64,000 nt of DNA from Halobacillus ihumii. Its GTDB lineage: Bacteria > Bacillota > Bacilli > Bacillales > Halobacillaceae. The position numbers and the translations under genes are program-made. Under the pieces are notes generated by a model. It was not told where the DNA came from. It made no database searches and was given only the letters and a program-made list of their open reading frames with translations. The stretch covers positions 3,208,764-3,272,763 of the forward strand of contig NZ_CACVAO010000001.1 in assembly GCF_902726645.1 (NCBI RefSeq). Direction: 5' to 3'. Below, in pieces: positions 16,325 through 26,158 of this stretch; within the stretch, counting starts at the first letter, position 1, and the number at the start of each line of letters is the position of its first letter.

Positions 16325-17617
16325 ATGGAACTAAAAGAGTCAATAAATGAAATGAGGGTTCCGAATAAAGCGTTTGGTCACAACGGATTGTCTGTCCTCA
16401 CCCCAACATCTGAAAGTGAATTATCAACGGTACTTAGGTCTGCTCAGGAAGAAGGGAAGAAGATATCTGTTATGGGCAGGGGAACGAAACAAGGTTATGG
16501 AGGAGGAATGGTGGAGTACGATTATTTGCTATCTTTAGCTAAGAATAAAGGGATTGTTGAACATACGGTCGGAGATATGACGGTGACTGTAAAATCCGGC
16601 ACGACGATAGCTGAATTGCAGAATTATTTAAAAGAGCACAAGCAGATGGCAGCCATAGATCCAGCTTGGCCAGATGATTCAACAATTGGTGGTGTTATTG
16701 CAGCAAACGAAAGCGGTCCTAAACGTTTAATGTACGGCTCGGCACGGGATCTTGTGATCGGATTACGGATTGTGTATCCAGACGGAAGTGTGATTCGTAC
16801 AGGAGGTAAAGTTGTAAAAAATGTAGCCGGTTATGATATGAACAAGTTGTTTATCGGTTCGATGGGCACGCTGGGAGTGATTTCTGAAATCACATTAAAA
16901 TTGCGTCCTCTCCCTAAATACGAGAGCTTAGTAATCCTCTCTGCGACTGAGAACCAGCTTGAGAATTTGCGGGCATTTGCGGTTCAGCTTCAGGATTCGA
17001 TGTTAGAACCGGCTTCATTGGAATTACTGAATCCAACTCTATCCTATAAATTCCTTAATAAATACACGTATAGCTTATTGATCTCGTTTGAAGATGTCGA
17101 GAATTCGGTTAAATACCAGGAAAATTGGGTGGAGGAACACAAACCTGCCGGGGCTGAAACGACTCTATTATCCTTAGAAGAAGCAAAGGATTTTTGGGCT
17201 CAATTTGCTTCTAACGCTCCGAACAGCTTACAGGAAATGCGTGACGACGCTGAGGTAGAAGGTGTTTTGAAACTAGGAAGTAAGAACTTAGATGTGTTTG
17301 GGATCATTGAAGAGAGTCAGCGTATCCAAGCGAAATATGATATGAAGGTGGAAGCTCACGGAGGAGCAGGTCATGGGGTGAGTCATATCATTTTGAAGGG
17401 ATCAGAAACTAGTATGAAGCAGGCGATTGCTCACATCAGAAATTTTGCGGAACAGAAAAATGGTCATGCTGTTATCAAACATTTGCCGTTTAACCTCCGA
17501 TCAGAATTAAATGTCTGGGGGGATCCTCCTTCCTACTTTTTCTTATTCAAAGGCATTAAGGCAAAAGTAGACCCCCATAACACGTTAAATTATAAGCGGT
17601 TCGTAGGAGGGATATAG
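16325..17617 (+). CDS. glcE: Glycolate oxidase FAD-binding subunit GlcE
   Basis: A 430-residue protein of the FAD_binding_4 (VAO/PCMH) family. The N-terminal FAD domain contains GRGTKQGYGGG, IDPAWPDDSTIGGVIAANESGP and VKNVAGYDMNKLFIGSMGTL; the C-terminal half is shorter than in GlcD, as usual for GlcE. With GlcD and GlcF it forms the membrane-associated glycolate oxidase that makes glyoxylate. The start at 16325 fits the ribosome binding site spacing. glcF begins one base after its stop codon, which implies coupling. Confidence 0.9.
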   Translation: MELKESINEMRVPNKAFGHNGLSVLTPTSESELSTVLRSAQEEGKKISVMGRGTKQGYGGGMVEYDYLLSLAKNKGIVEHTVGDMTVTVKSGTTIAELQNYLKEHKQMAAIDPAWPDDSTIGGVIAANESGPKRLMYGSARDLVIGLRIVYPDGSVIRTGGKVVKNVAGYDMNKLFIGSMGTLGVISEITLKLRPLPKYESLVILSATENQLENLRAFAVQLQDSMLEPASLELLNPTLSYKFLNKYTYSLLISFEDVENSVKYQENWVEEHKPAGAETTLLSLEEAKDFWAQFASNAPNSLQEMRDDAEVEGVLKLGSKNLDVFGIIEESQRIQAKYDMKVEAHGGAGHGVSHIILKGSETSMKQAIAHIRNFAEQKNGHAVIKHLPFNLRSELNVWGDPPSYFFLFKGIKAKVDPHNTLNYKRFVGGI

Positions 17618-17618
17618 G

Positions 17619-19004
17619 ATGCTTGTTGAGAAGATGAAAAATAATGAACCAGTATGTTCGACTGCTAGCTTAAGCAATTATTTCCCAGAGGATCATCCTG
17701 ATGAGAACAAATGGGCTGACTGTGTTCATTGCGGCATGTGTTTGGAGTCGTGTCCAACTTATTTAGAAACCGGACAGGAACAGCATTCGCCAAGAGGCCG
17801 GGTCCACTTAATAAAATCGGTGGCAGAAGGCAAGATCGAACTAAACGAAGAGTTTATGGACCCGGTATTTCAATGCCTTGATTGCCGTGCATGTACGACG
17901 GCTTGCCCGGCAGATGTCGATGTTGGCGGACTTATTGAAGAAGCAAGAGGTCAAGTTCGCCAGGCGATGCCGTTAACAGGGATAAAGGGTGCAGTGAGCA
18001 AGTTTTTTCTACAAGGATTATTTCCTCATAAGAACCGCTTAAATACGGTAAGTGGTCTCCTAAGGTTTTATCAAAAGAGCGGGCTTCAAAACGCTGTCCG
18101 TAAAACTGGAGCCACTCGTGTCATGCCTAATCACCTTGCTGAGATGGAATCGATCATGCCAAAGGTTAATTCCTCCGTCCAAAGTAAATATAAGGATGTA
18201 GATGTGATTACAGCAAAAGGGGAAGTAAAAGCACGAGTAGCGATCTTAACGGGATGCATTATGGATGTCATGTTCAGTGATATTAACCAATCAACGATCA
18301 ATGTGTTGACTCACAATGGAAATGAAGTGACGCTTCCTAAAAATCAGACTTGTTGTGGAGCTCTTCATGTTCATGCAGGGGATCGAGACACAGGAAAGAA
18401 ACTGGCTAAACAAAATATCAAGGCCTTTGAAGATTCAAACAAAGTCGTCGTCAATGCAGCGGGATGCGGCTGTGCACTAAAGGAGTACCCTGAATTATTT
18501 AAAGATGATCCAGAGTGGAGGGAAAGAGCAGAGTCATTTTCAGCAAAAGTAGAGGATATTTCTAAATACCTATATGACAGCGGTTACGACAAGCCGAAAA
18601 GTGAGCTGAATAAAAAAATCACGTATCATGATGCGTGCCATTTAGCTCATGGGCAAGGGGTTCGTCACGAGCCACGACAGCTAATCAATGACATACCTGG
18701 AGTGGAGTATTTTGAACAATCAAATGCTGATACGTGCTGTGGAAGTGCAGGCATTTATAATATTACCAATCCGAAAATGGCCGGCTCTGTGCTGGAAAGA
18801 AAGATGGATAATGTTCCACAGGATGTAGAGATGATTTCGATGGGGAATCCAGGGTGTATGCTTCAGATGGCTTTAGGTGTTCAAAAGTATGGAAGAAAGG
18901 CAGAGATTGTTCATACAGTGCAGCTGCTAGATTGGGCTTATCAAAAAGATCAGGACGAAGGGAATCTAGGAAAAGAAAAAATTGTATCCGCCGGAGAGAG
19001 GTGA
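17619..19004 (+). CDS. glcF: Glycolate oxidase iron-sulfur subunit GlcF
   Basis: A 461-residue protein with two [4Fe-4S] motifs (CVHCGMCLESCPTY near 38-51; CLDCRACTTACPADV near 91-105) and two CCG domains (CCGALHVHAG near 247 and CCGSAGIYN near 375), the usual order for GlcF. It passes electrons from the flavin subunits to the respiratory chain. TAGGAGG precedes the ATG; the stop overlaps the region where glcD begins. Confidence 0.92.
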   Translation: MLVEKMKNNEPVCSTASLSNYFPEDHPDENKWADCVHCGMCLESCPTYLETGQEQHSPRGRVHLIKSVAEGKIELNEEFMDPVFQCLDCRACTTACPADVDVGGLIEEARGQVRQAMPLTGIKGAVSKFFLQGLFPHKNRLNTVSGLLRFYQKSGLQNAVRKTGATRVMPNHLAEMESIMPKVNSSVQSKYKDVDVITAKGEVKARVAILTGCIMDVMFSDINQSTINVLTHNGNEVTLPKNQTCCGALHVHAGDRDTGKKLAKQNIKAFEDSNKVVVNAAGCGCALKEYPELFKDDPEWRERAESFSAKVEDISKYLYDSGYDKPKSELNKKITYHDACHLAHGQGVRHEPRQLINDIPGVEYFEQSNADTCCGSAGIYNITNPKMAGSVLERKMDNVPQDVEMISMGNPGCMLQMALGVQKYGRKAEIVHTVQLLDWAYQKDQDEGNLGKEKIVSAGER

Positions 19005-19009
19005 ACCTG

Positions 19010-20473
19010 TTGTTCTCATTAAATAAAAGGAAAAAGTCAAGCGGTGATAGGCACATTGATCAATTGGCGAACATCGTTGGAACAGACGAAATTCTTTATA
19101 AGAAGGCAGACCTTCTATCCTATGATTGTGATGGATTCGCTATTGAAAAAGCTCTTCCAAAGGCAGTCGTTTTTCCGAAAAATACCGAAGAGGTTGCTGC
19201 TTTGGTGAAATACTGTTCTGATCATCAGATTCCTTTTCTGGCTAGGGGGGCCGGAACGGGACTGAGCGGAGGAGCCATCCCCCTGAATGAAGAGGTGATC
19301 ATCAGCTTGGTGAAGATGAAGAAGCTGCTCAGCGTTGATTATGAAAATCGGCAGGCTGTAGTACAGCCAGGATTTGTTAATTTAAAATTAACGAACTCTA
19401 TTTCTGACAAAGGATATTACTATGCACCAGATCCCTCAAGTCAATATGTATGTACGATTGGAGGGAATGTCGCGGAAAATGCCGGGGGAGCACATTGCTT
19501 AAAGTATGGAGTCACAACGAATCATATATTGGGTCTTGAAGTCGTGCTTCCTAATGGGGAAGTCATAGAGATCAGCGAAAATGGAATACCTGATACACCG
19601 GGTTATGACTTATTAGGCTTATTGACAGGTTCTGAGGGAACACTTGGGATTGTTACGAAGATCATCGTTCGCATTTTGAAAAATCCACAGGGGAAACAAA
19701 CGGTACTTGCCTACTTTGATGATGTGGAAGATGGAAGCCATGCTGTATCTGATATTGTCTCAGCAGGTATTGTTCCTGCTGCACTAGAAATGATGGATAA
19801 AATTGCAATTGAAGGTGTAGAAGCGGGAGCTTTTCCAGTAGGTCATCCTAAAGATATCGAAGCATTATTGCTGATAGAAGTGGATGGCATTACGACGGGT
19901 ATTGAGGAGCAGATTGAAGAGATTTTACAAGTTTGTCATGTAAGAAATGTAAGAGAAGTAAAAGTGGCCAAAAGTGAGGAGGAGAGAGGAGCCTGGTGGG
20001 CCAACCGAAAAACGGGCTTTGGAGCGATGGGGGCGATATCACCAGACTATCTTGTGCAAGATGGAGTCATCCCGAGAAGTACGCTGCCTGAGGTATTAAG
20101 CAATATAGCAAAGATTAGCCAAGAATACGGTTTAAGAATTGCGAACATTTTTCATGCGGGTGATGGGAACCTCCATCCATTAATTTTATTTGATGCCAGG
20201 GTCCCCGGTGAAACTGAGAAGGCTTTGAAAGCAGGCTCAGCTTGTTTGAAAGCTTGCGCGGATGTTGGCGGTTCGATCACAGGGGAACATGGTGTAGGGA
20301 TTGAGAAAAAAGAAGAGATGCGATTTATTTTTTCAGATGAGGAGCTTGGGGCCCAAACGAGAATTCGTGAAGTGTTCAACCCGGAGAATTTACTAAATCA
20401 AGGGAAATTGTTTCCGACGCCAAGTCGCTGTATGGATGTGAAAAAGATCGTACAAGACACAGTAGCTCATTAA
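19010..20473 (+). CDS. glcD: Glycolate oxidase subunit GlcD
   Basis: A flavoprotein of about 487 residues. FAD-binding ARGAGTGLSGGAIPLN, GGNVAENAGGAHCLKYG and GYDLLGLLTGSEGTLGIVTK; the C-terminal FAD-oxidase domain has ANIFHAGDGNLHPLI and GGSITGEHGVGIEKKEEM. It oxidises 2-hydroxy acids such as glycolate. TTG at 19010 is chosen because GGAGAGAGG lies seven bases upstream; a GTG at 19001 overlapping the glcF stop is possible but sits on top of that site. A longer frame upstream overlaps glcF and is not credible. Confidence 0.9.
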   Translation: MFSLNKRKKSSGDRHIDQLANIVGTDEILYKKADLLSYDCDGFAIEKALPKAVVFPKNTEEVAALVKYCSDHQIPFLARGAGTGLSGGAIPLNEEVIISLVKMKKLLSVDYENRQAVVQPGFVNLKLTNSISDKGYYYAPDPSSQYVCTIGGNVAENAGGAHCLKYGVTTNHILGLEVVLPNGEVIEISENGIPDTPGYDLLGLLTGSEGTLGIVTKIIVRILKNPQGKQTVLAYFDDVEDGSHAVSDIVSAGIVPAALEMMDKIAIEGVEAGAFPVGHPKDIEALLLIEVDGITTGIEEQIEEILQVCHVRNVREVKVAKSEEERGAWWANRKTGFGAMGAISPDYLVQDGVIPRSTLPEVLSNIAKISQEYGLRIANIFHAGDGNLHPLILFDARVPGETEKALKAGSACLKACADVGGSITGEHGVGIEKKEEMRFIFSDEELGAQTRIREVFNPENLLNQGKLFPTPSRCMDVKKIVQDTVAH

Positions 20474-20494
20474 CCGGTTGAGAGGAGTGGAAAG

Positions 20495-21271
20495 ATGAAG
20501 TTTGCTAGATTTCGTTACAATCATTCAGAACATTATGGGGTGGTGACTGAGAAAGGAATTAAGGCCGTTAAAGGTGAAATTTTTAATGAGTGGGAATTCA
20601 CTGAAGAAATCTATTCGGCTGAAGAGGTGGAATGGTTAGCGCCTGTGTCCCCAAGCAAAGTGATTGGGATAGGCGCGAATTATGTAGCCAGTAAGGAAGA
20701 GCTGCCTGATACAATTCCTGATCTTCCCGTATTCTTTTTTAAACCCGCTTCCTCCATCGCAGGACCAGAGCAGGATGTTGTGATTCCAAACGCTATCGAG
20801 GAAATAAAGTTTGAATCAGAACTAGCAGTTGTGATTGGCAAGGAGGCAAAGAATCTCTCAAAAGATCAAGTGCTTGAACATGTTTTTGGCTATACGATTG
20901 GTAATGATGTGACCGCACCGCAATTTTTCCATGAAGATGGTCATTGGACATTAGGAAAATCTTTTGACACCTTTACACCGCTTGGTCCGGTAGTTGAGAC
21001 AGAACTGGATCCGTTAAAAGTAAGGGTGAAGGCTGAAGTTAATGGGGAGGAAAAGCAAAACAGCCTAACGGAACAGATGATTGTACCTTTGAAAGAGATG
21101 ATTGTCTACTTATCCACTGTGATGACCTTACATCCCGGAGATGTGATTCTTACAGGAAGTCCACTTGGTGCACATTTTGTTAAGGAAGGAGATGTGATCG
21201 AATGTAAGGTAGATGAAATCGGCACGTTACGAAACAAGACGGTTAATTCACAAACATTAGTAAGTTCCTAA
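20495..21271 (+). CDS. Fumarylacetoacetate hydrolase (FAH) family protein
   Basis: A 258-residue FAH-fold enzyme. Metal ligands and signature are visible in KFESELAVVIGKEAKN and the block GYTIGNDVTAPQFFHEDGHW; the C-terminal motif is VILTGSPLGAHFVKEGD. The family includes hydrolases, decarboxylases and isomerases of beta-keto or 2-oxo acids; the substrate cannot be read from sequence. It lies 21 bases after glcD with its own GAGAGGAG site, in the same operon, so it probably acts on a product or by-product of hydroxy-acid oxidation. Confidence 0.85.
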   Translation: MKFARFRYNHSEHYGVVTEKGIKAVKGEIFNEWEFTEEIYSAEEVEWLAPVSPSKVIGIGANYVASKEELPDTIPDLPVFFFKPASSIAGPEQDVVIPNAIEEIKFESELAVVIGKEAKNLSKDQVLEHVFGYTIGNDVTAPQFFHEDGHWTLGKSFDTFTPLGPVVETELDPLKVRVKAEVNGEEKQNSLTEQMIVPLKEMIVYLSTVMTLHPGDVILTGSPLGAHFVKEGDVIECKVDEIGTLRNKTVNSQTLVSS

Positions 21272-21447
21272 TCTCTGAAAGGCACGAGTGAATTCTTAAC
21301 TATCAGGAACCCGCCATAAATAAATACTGTTCATTTTAAAAATTATTGCATTATGCTGCTACCCATAGCCCACATCGCCCATCATACATGCTGGTTTAAA
21401 AGAGTCAGGCTAGTGTAATGCCAAAAAATAATGATGGAGGGAAAATA

Positions 21448-23232
21448 ATGAACACAGGTGTCTTAGCATTATTATCGATCTTGCCGATAGTAGCTGTAGC
21501 GGTCTTTCTCGTGGGTCTTAAGTGGCCAGCCAGTAAGGCCATGCCGATTTCTTATCTTGTGGCTGTGGTTTTAGCACTGTTTGTGTGGCAGGTTCCTGGT
21601 GCTGTCGTAGCGGCAGCTTCCATTAATGGTTTAGTCGTGGCAGCAACGCTCCTTTATATTATCTTTGGTGCTATTTTATTATTAAATACTTTACAAGAGA
21701 GCGGCGGGATTAAAACCATTCGTCAAGGGTTTATCGGTATATCTCCTGACCGGCGAATTCAGGTGATCATCATAGCTTGGTTATTCGGATCGTTCATCGA
21801 AGGATCAGCGGGTTTTGGTACACCGGCAGCAGTGGCAGTTCCTTTGCTCGTCGGCCTCGGTTTTCCGGCAATGGCAGCTGTTGTGGCAGGAATGGTGATC
21901 CAAAGCACACCTGTCTCCTTTGGTGCCGTGGGAACGCCGATTCTAGTTGGAGTACAGTCCGGCCTGGCAGCAGACCCTGGAATTACGAGTAACTTTTTAG
22001 CGCTTGTTACGATGATTGGCGGCAGAGTAGCTATCGTTCATGCAATCGTCGGAACATTAATCCCGTTATTTGTAGTTGCACTCATGACAAGGTTCTTTGG
22101 GAAAAATAAATCGTTTAGTGAGGGTCTGAGAGTATGGAAATTTGCTTTATTTGCAGCTTTTTCTATGACGATTCCATACGTTATCGTGGCCAACCTTCTA
22201 GGACCTGAATTCCCATCCATGATTGGCGGGTTAGTTGGATTAGTTATCGTTGTTTCAGCTGCTAAAAAGGGATTCTTGATGCCTTCTAAAGAGGAGCAAT
22301 GGGATTTTGAAGATAAATCTCAGTGGGATCCTGAATGGACGGGAAGTATTGAAATCAAGGATATCTCTCATAAAAGTGGGAGAATGTCGATGGCTCGAGC
22401 CTGGACTCCTTATGTTTTAATTGGATTGTTTTTAGTCATCACCAGATTGGAAGCGCTGCCATTTCTTGAATTAGTCAAAGCCTGGACCATTTCAGTGCCT
22501 AATATTTTTGGCACGGACATCACAGCAAGCTTCCAGCCTCTTTACTCACCAGGATCGGTATTTGTGCTCGTTTCACTGATTACATTTTTCATCCATCAAA
22601 TGAATAAATCCAGTTATAAACGTGCATGGTCGCATTCCGCTAAAACCATGATTGCCGCTTCTACAGCGCTGGTTTTTACTGTTCCCATGGTGCAGGTTTT
22701 CCTAAATTCGGATGGAGGTGCTGCCGGGTATGAAGGCATGCCGATTGAGCTCGCTAATGGAGTCGCAGCTTTAGCGGGTGACTTCTGGCCATTGTTCGCT
22801 CCGCTTATCGGAGGAGTTGGAGCATTTATAGCGGGAAGTAATACCGTGAGTAACATGATGTTCTCACTTTTTCAATTTGATGTAGGAGCACAAATTGGTG
22901 TAGATGCTTCCTGGATTGTCGCTCTCCAGGCGGTAGGTGGTGCAGCGGGAAACATGATTTGTGTGCATAATGTTGTGGCAGCCTCTGCTGTTGTTGGTTT
23001 AGTAGGGAAAGAAGGAGAGATAATCAGGAAAACCATTATCCCATTTATCTACTATGTGACGATGACGGGAGCGCTCGGGTATACGATTGTATGGACAGCA
23101 GAAAAAGGCTGGTTTAATTTAGGAACTGTGATTGTTTCGATTATCGGCATTTTAGCTATCTATATTATCGCCACTAATCGAAAGCGAAGCGATCTGCTTC
23201 TTATGGAAAAACCATTTAAGTCAGTGAAGTAA
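21448..23232 (+). CDS. LctP-family permease (lactate/glycolate)
   Basis: A 594-residue membrane protein with 12 or more hydrophobic segments of the LctP family (L-lactate and glycolate permeases; E. coli GlcA is a member). Conserved blocks are [57 protein letters not shown] and [20 protein letters not shown]. The start is set at 21448 by GGAGGG; an upstream ATG adds ten unlikely residues. As the last gene of the glc locus it most probably imports glycolate, although lactate cannot be excluded. Confidence 0.88.
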   Translation: MNTGVLALLSILPIVAVAVFLVGLKWPASKAMPISYLVAVVLALFVWQVPGAVVAAASINGLVVAATLLYIIFGAILLLNTLQESGGIKTIRQGFIGISPDRRIQVIIIAWLFGSFIEGSAGFGTPAAVAVPLLVGLGFPAMAAVVAGMVIQSTPVSFGAVGTPILVGVQSGLAADPGITSNFLALVTMIGGRVAIVHAIVGTLIPLFVVALMTRFFGKNKSFSEGLRVWKFALFAAFSMTIPYVIVANLLGPEFPSMIGGLVGLVIVVSAAKKGFLMPSKEEQWDFEDKSQWDPEWTGSIEIKDISHKSGRMSMARAWTPYVLIGLFLVITRLEALPFLELVKAWTISVPNIFGTDITASFQPLYSPGSVFVLVSLITFFIHQMNKSSYKRAWSHSAKTMIAASTALVFTVPMVQVFLNSDGGAAGYEGMPIELANGVAALAGDFWPLFAPLIGGVGAFIAGSNTVSNMMFSLFQFDVGAQIGVDASWIVALQAVGGAAGNMICVHNVVAASAVVGLVGKEGEIIRKTIIPFIYYVTMTGALGYTIVWTAEKGWFNLGTVIVSIIGILAIYIIATNRKRSDLLLMEKPFKSVK

Positions 23233-23236
23233 AAGT

Positions 23237-23278
23237 AAAATCCGATTCAACATGAGCGTTCATGTTGAATCGGATTTT
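23237..23278 (+). terminator. Strong bidirectional terminator of the glc operon
   Basis: A near-perfect stem of about 18 bp from AAAATCCGATTCAACATGA to its inverse, ending in TTTT; it also serves the convergent gene at 23286. Confidence 0.9.
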
Positions 23279-23285
23279 GTGCTGT

Positions 23286-23819
23286 TTAATAATAAGGGGA
23301 AATCATTAAATAGACAATAACACCGGTTAAGCTTACATATAACCACAGCGGCATCGTCCAGCGTGCAATTTTTCTATGGCGTTCATCCTGACGGTTGAGA
23401 CCGCGGAATAATGTAATCAGAGCCATAGGAACAATCACGATAGACAGTAAAATGTGTGAAATTAAAATAAAGTAGTACACGTACATAATGAAACCGTCTG
23501 CTCCAAAATGTGTGGAGTCAGCGAGTGCATGGTAGGTGACGTACGATAGCAAAAAGAAGAAAGTTGTCGTAAAGGCCGCCAGAATAAATCGTTTATGTGC
23601 TTTAATATTGCGCTGTTTAATCATAAAGAGCGCTGCAAGCAGAAAGATGAATGTAAAGCTATTTAACACGGCATTTAACAAGGGCAGAAACGTAACATCC
23701 AGGTGGCTGAATTGCTCAATCTTTGGCATAAAGAAAAGCAATGCGATTAAACCATTAATAGCCAGGGTAAGAGTGACGACAATTCCTGTATAATTTTTCT
23801 GATTAGTTGTGGTTTTCAT
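23286..23819 (-). CDS. DUF420 membrane protein (YozB-like)
   Basis: A 177-residue protein with five predicted membrane segments, of the DUF420 family represented by YozB in B. subtilis. Histidines in the membrane (NIKAHKRFILAAFTTTFFFLL, YVTYHALADSTHFG, ILISHILLSIVIVPMALITL) are typical of this group, which is linked by family to cytochrome oxidase assembly. Single gene, convergent with glc. Its biochemical role here is not shown by context. Confidence 0.8.
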   Translation of the reverse strand: MKTTTNQKNYTGIVVTLTLAINGLIALLFFMPKIEQFSHLDVTFLPLLNAVLNSFTFIFLLAALFMIKQRNIKAHKRFILAAFTTTFFFLLSYVTYHALADSTHFGADGFIMYVYYFILISHILLSIVIVPMALITLFRGLNRQDERHRKIARWTMPLWLYVSLTGVIVYLMISPYY

Positions 23820-23947
23820 TTGTATCTCCTTCGATTGTATTCGCTATAAAAAGTAACTACTCCAATTTTAACAGAAATTGCAGCTGAGCAAATTGAAATG
23901 CTGATTTAGTCAAAAAGATGTCGAAATCTATGTCGCATTTGAAAGGA

Positions 23948-24030
23948 AGTTCGGTTAAGAACGGCACGTCCTGTGCCAACACCGAACGCCCCCGCGTCTT
24001 GCGGGACCGGTGCTAATGTCGAACGAGGCT
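23948..24030. repeat. Hairpin-rich intergenic repeat
   Basis: Contains the small stem-loops GGCAC-GTCCT-GTGCC and CCCGC-GTCTT-GCGGG within a GC-rich patch. From memory, similar GC-rich hairpin repeats are common between genes in Bacillaceae; only this copy is recognised in the window. Confidence 0.4.
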
Positions 24031-24104
24031 GAAACATAAGTAAAGTAATGATGTCAAAAAACAAACGATAAAAATGAATAGTATAAACGCAGATCATTAG
24101 CGTA

Positions 24105-24152
24105 GTCAAAATACGTAGACTCCTACGCCCGTGGAAAGCGAAGTATTTTGAC
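24105..24152 (+). repeat. Dispersed palindromic element, minimal copy
   Basis: A 48-bp element closed by a perfect 10-bp inverted repeat, GTCAAAATAC (24105-24114) and GTATTTTGAC (24143-24152). The core has the family boxes GTAGACTCCTACG and GTGGAAAGCGAAG. Four longer relatives lie at 35.9, 38.8, 55.3 and 55.7 kb. Confidence 0.75.
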
Positions 24153-24184
24153 GGAGCGATCGTAGAAATCCTATTTAGACACAC

Positions 24185-24232
24185 AAATAATCTGAACTCA
24201 TTCAAATAAAAATCGTTCAGATTATTTTATGC
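24185..24232. terminator. Terminator-like stem-loop
   Basis: AAATAATCTGAAC and GTTCAGATTATTTTAT form a long AT-rich stem about 60 bases beyond the end of the PLD-like gene on the minus strand. Confidence 0.6.
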
Positions 24233-24293
24233 TAAATTCAGTTTTGTCCCGGCTCCCATGGAAATTTCTAATTACCTAGCGTTCGCGCCAGGA

Positions 24294-24884
24294 CTAAGCA
24301 TATTTTTCATCGGCGTCATGTGAATAAGGACTGTACTGTGAGCTGTCATTCCACATTGAATCAAACTTGTTGGTCCATTCTTCGCCGATCTTTTTACCTC
24401 TAATGACGACAAGTACTTCATCATTTTTATTCTCAGCTGAATACGTGAAATTATAGGAACCTGTCGTAACGAGGTTTTGATCTGAGATCATGACTTTTAA
24501 ATGCATATTCCCATCGTAAGTGTTGACCTTAACAGGCACACCAGCCTTGATTAGCTTCTGAATATTTGCGGTCTGTTTGGAGAGATCACTCGCTTGGGTT
24601 CTATCCGTAATTACTCGAACGTTTACGCCTCGTTTGGTGGCTTTAGTAATATGTGTAACAAAATCAGTTTCCGTTAATAAAAACATAGCAACATCTAATG
24701 TTTTTTTTGTGTGATCAATTACTTCTTTGACTTTTTGCTTAGGTGATTTATTTGATTTCGTGAACACATACTCCACAGGGGTGAGGGTTATGTGTTCTGT
24801 ATGCTCTTTTTGTGAAAACTTATAGACCCCATAAGAAATCGAACCGATGAGTAAAGTTGTTCCCGCAGTAATGACGAGGTCCAT
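24294..24884 (-). CDS. Phospholipase D-like nuclease/hydrolase, membrane anchored
   Basis: A 196-residue protein with one N-terminal membrane segment (MDLVITAGTTLLIGSISYGV) and a single PLDc_2 domain. The catalytic HxK motif is in GNMHLKVMISDQNLVTTGSY, followed by NFTYSAENKNDEVLVVI with the conserved asparagine and glutamate. One HxK motif means it should act as a dimer, like the Nuc/Zuc-type endonucleases. Anchoring suggests activity at the outer membrane face. Substrate (DNA or lipid) unknown. Confidence 0.8.
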   Translation of the reverse strand: MDLVITAGTTLLIGSISYGVYKFSQKEHTEHITLTPVEYVFTKSNKSPKQKVKEVIDHTKKTLDVAMFLLTETDFVTHITKATKRGVNVRVITDRTQASDLSKQTANIQKLIKAGVPVKVNTYDGNMHLKVMISDQNLVTTGSYNFTYSAENKNDEVLVVIRGKKIGEEWTNKFDSMWNDSSQYSPYSHDADEKYA

Positions 24885-25003
24885 CGATATCCCTTCTTTC
24901 TTGTAGATAACTAATTATATGCTTGTTACTTTTTGTCCTATTCACGCAATGAGTCATAAGAAGAACAAGATGATCGATTCATCTTGTTCAGAATCAATGA
25001 ATT

Positions 25004-25924
25004 CTATTGTACACCTGGGTTTACCTCTAGTGATTTTGATGAGCTTGAAAGTGCAGCCTTACTGCCTAGGGGAACGGCGAAATGGGGCAGACAATGGCCA
25101 ATTTTAAATCCGGATATGACAGGTTTTTTAAGTGAAGAAAAATAGTCGTTGAAAACTTGTTCGAGTGTTAAGGAATCTTCCGGGTGTTTCGGTGTGGCTT
25201 TGCTAAAATCTCCGACAATAATTCCTGCTGCCTGGTCTAACTTCCCGGCAAGCTTTAGCTGGCTTAAGAAGGAGTCGATACGATAAGGTTCTTCGCCAAC
25301 GTCTTCTATGAGCAACAGTTTGTTTGTCGTATCAATTTCGTACGCCGACCCGATTGAATTTACAAGTAAGGATAAGTTCCCGCCAATGATTTCACCGCAA
25401 GCTTCTCCATGGCTGATAATTTGAAGAGGAGATACAGCGTCGGAATAGATTAATCTTGTTGGTTCAAACAGCTGCTGAAACATTGCTTTAGATAAGGGAT
25501 CAAAGTTTTCTTTGCCTACATCGGAGCAAAGCATAGGGCCGTGAAAGGTGACAAGCCCTGTCTGTTGGCGAATGGAAGTATGTAAAAAGGTAATATCACT
25601 GTAGCCCCAGAAGATTTTTGGGTTTCGTTTAATAAGGTGGTAATCAATGAATGGTGCTATTCGACTCGTGCCATAACCACCTCCGGCACAAATGATGCCG
25701 TTGATGGAAGGATCGGCAAACATGGTGTGTAGGTCATCGAGTCTTTGAGAATCGGTACCTGCCAAGTAGCCATACTCACTTCTCACGTGAGGGGCGATTC
25801 TGACGTGCAAACCCAGTTGATGAAGAAAATGAATGGAACGCTGTAAATTCGACAAGTTTGGTGGACTAGCTGGGGCGATCACACCAATTGTGTCACCAGA
25901 TTTCAGTTTTTTAGGAAGTAACAA
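25004..25924 (-). CDS. S66-family LD-carboxypeptidase / MccF-like peptidase
   Basis: A 306-residue serine peptidase. The N-terminal GDTIGVIAPASPPN and AGGGYGTSRIAPFIDYHLIK blocks, the nucleophile serine in FWGYSDITFLHTSIRQQTG, and the glutamate-containing LLLIEDVGEEPYRIDSFLSQ match family S66 (cytosolic LD-carboxypeptidase LdcA, microcin C resistance MccF). Probable role: trimming of muropeptides during wall recycling. The start is TTG at 25924 with AAGGAG upstream. Confidence 0.85.
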   Translation of the reverse strand: MLLPKKLKSGDTIGVIAPASPPNLSNLQRSIHFLHQLGLHVRIAPHVRSEYGYLAGTDSQRLDDLHTMFADPSINGIICAGGGYGTSRIAPFIDYHLIKRNPKIFWGYSDITFLHTSIRQQTGLVTFHGPMLCSDVGKENFDPLSKAMFQQLFEPTRLIYSDAVSPLQIISHGEACGEIIGGNLSLLVNSIGSAYEIDTTNKLLLIEDVGEEPYRIDSFLSQLKLAGKLDQAAGIIVGDFSKATPKHPEDSLTLEQVFNDYFSSLKKPVISGFKIGHCLPHFAVPLGSKAALSSSSKSLEVNPGVQ

Positions 25925-26158
25925 TTAGATTTCTCCTTCCCTCCATGTGTTTTTGGCACTTATCGCTCAGAAGTCCATGTTTAAAGCTCATGATTACATA
26001 AAAAAGCTCGCTTAGAATACAATTTCGCTCATAAATGCGGACGATCGCTCACTTTAAGCCTGATTGCGATCACCACACGCACACGTTCATTCATTTTCCT
26101 GGAGTTTAAACTTCTCCATTATTATATGCGAAGAGTTCCTTAGTAAAGCACTTTTTGA

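Noticed and set aside
18854..19009. N-terminal extension of glcD inside glcF
   Set aside because: The extension is basic and not homologous to GlcD, overlaps a conserved part of glcF, and a TTG with a good ribosome binding site exists at 19010.
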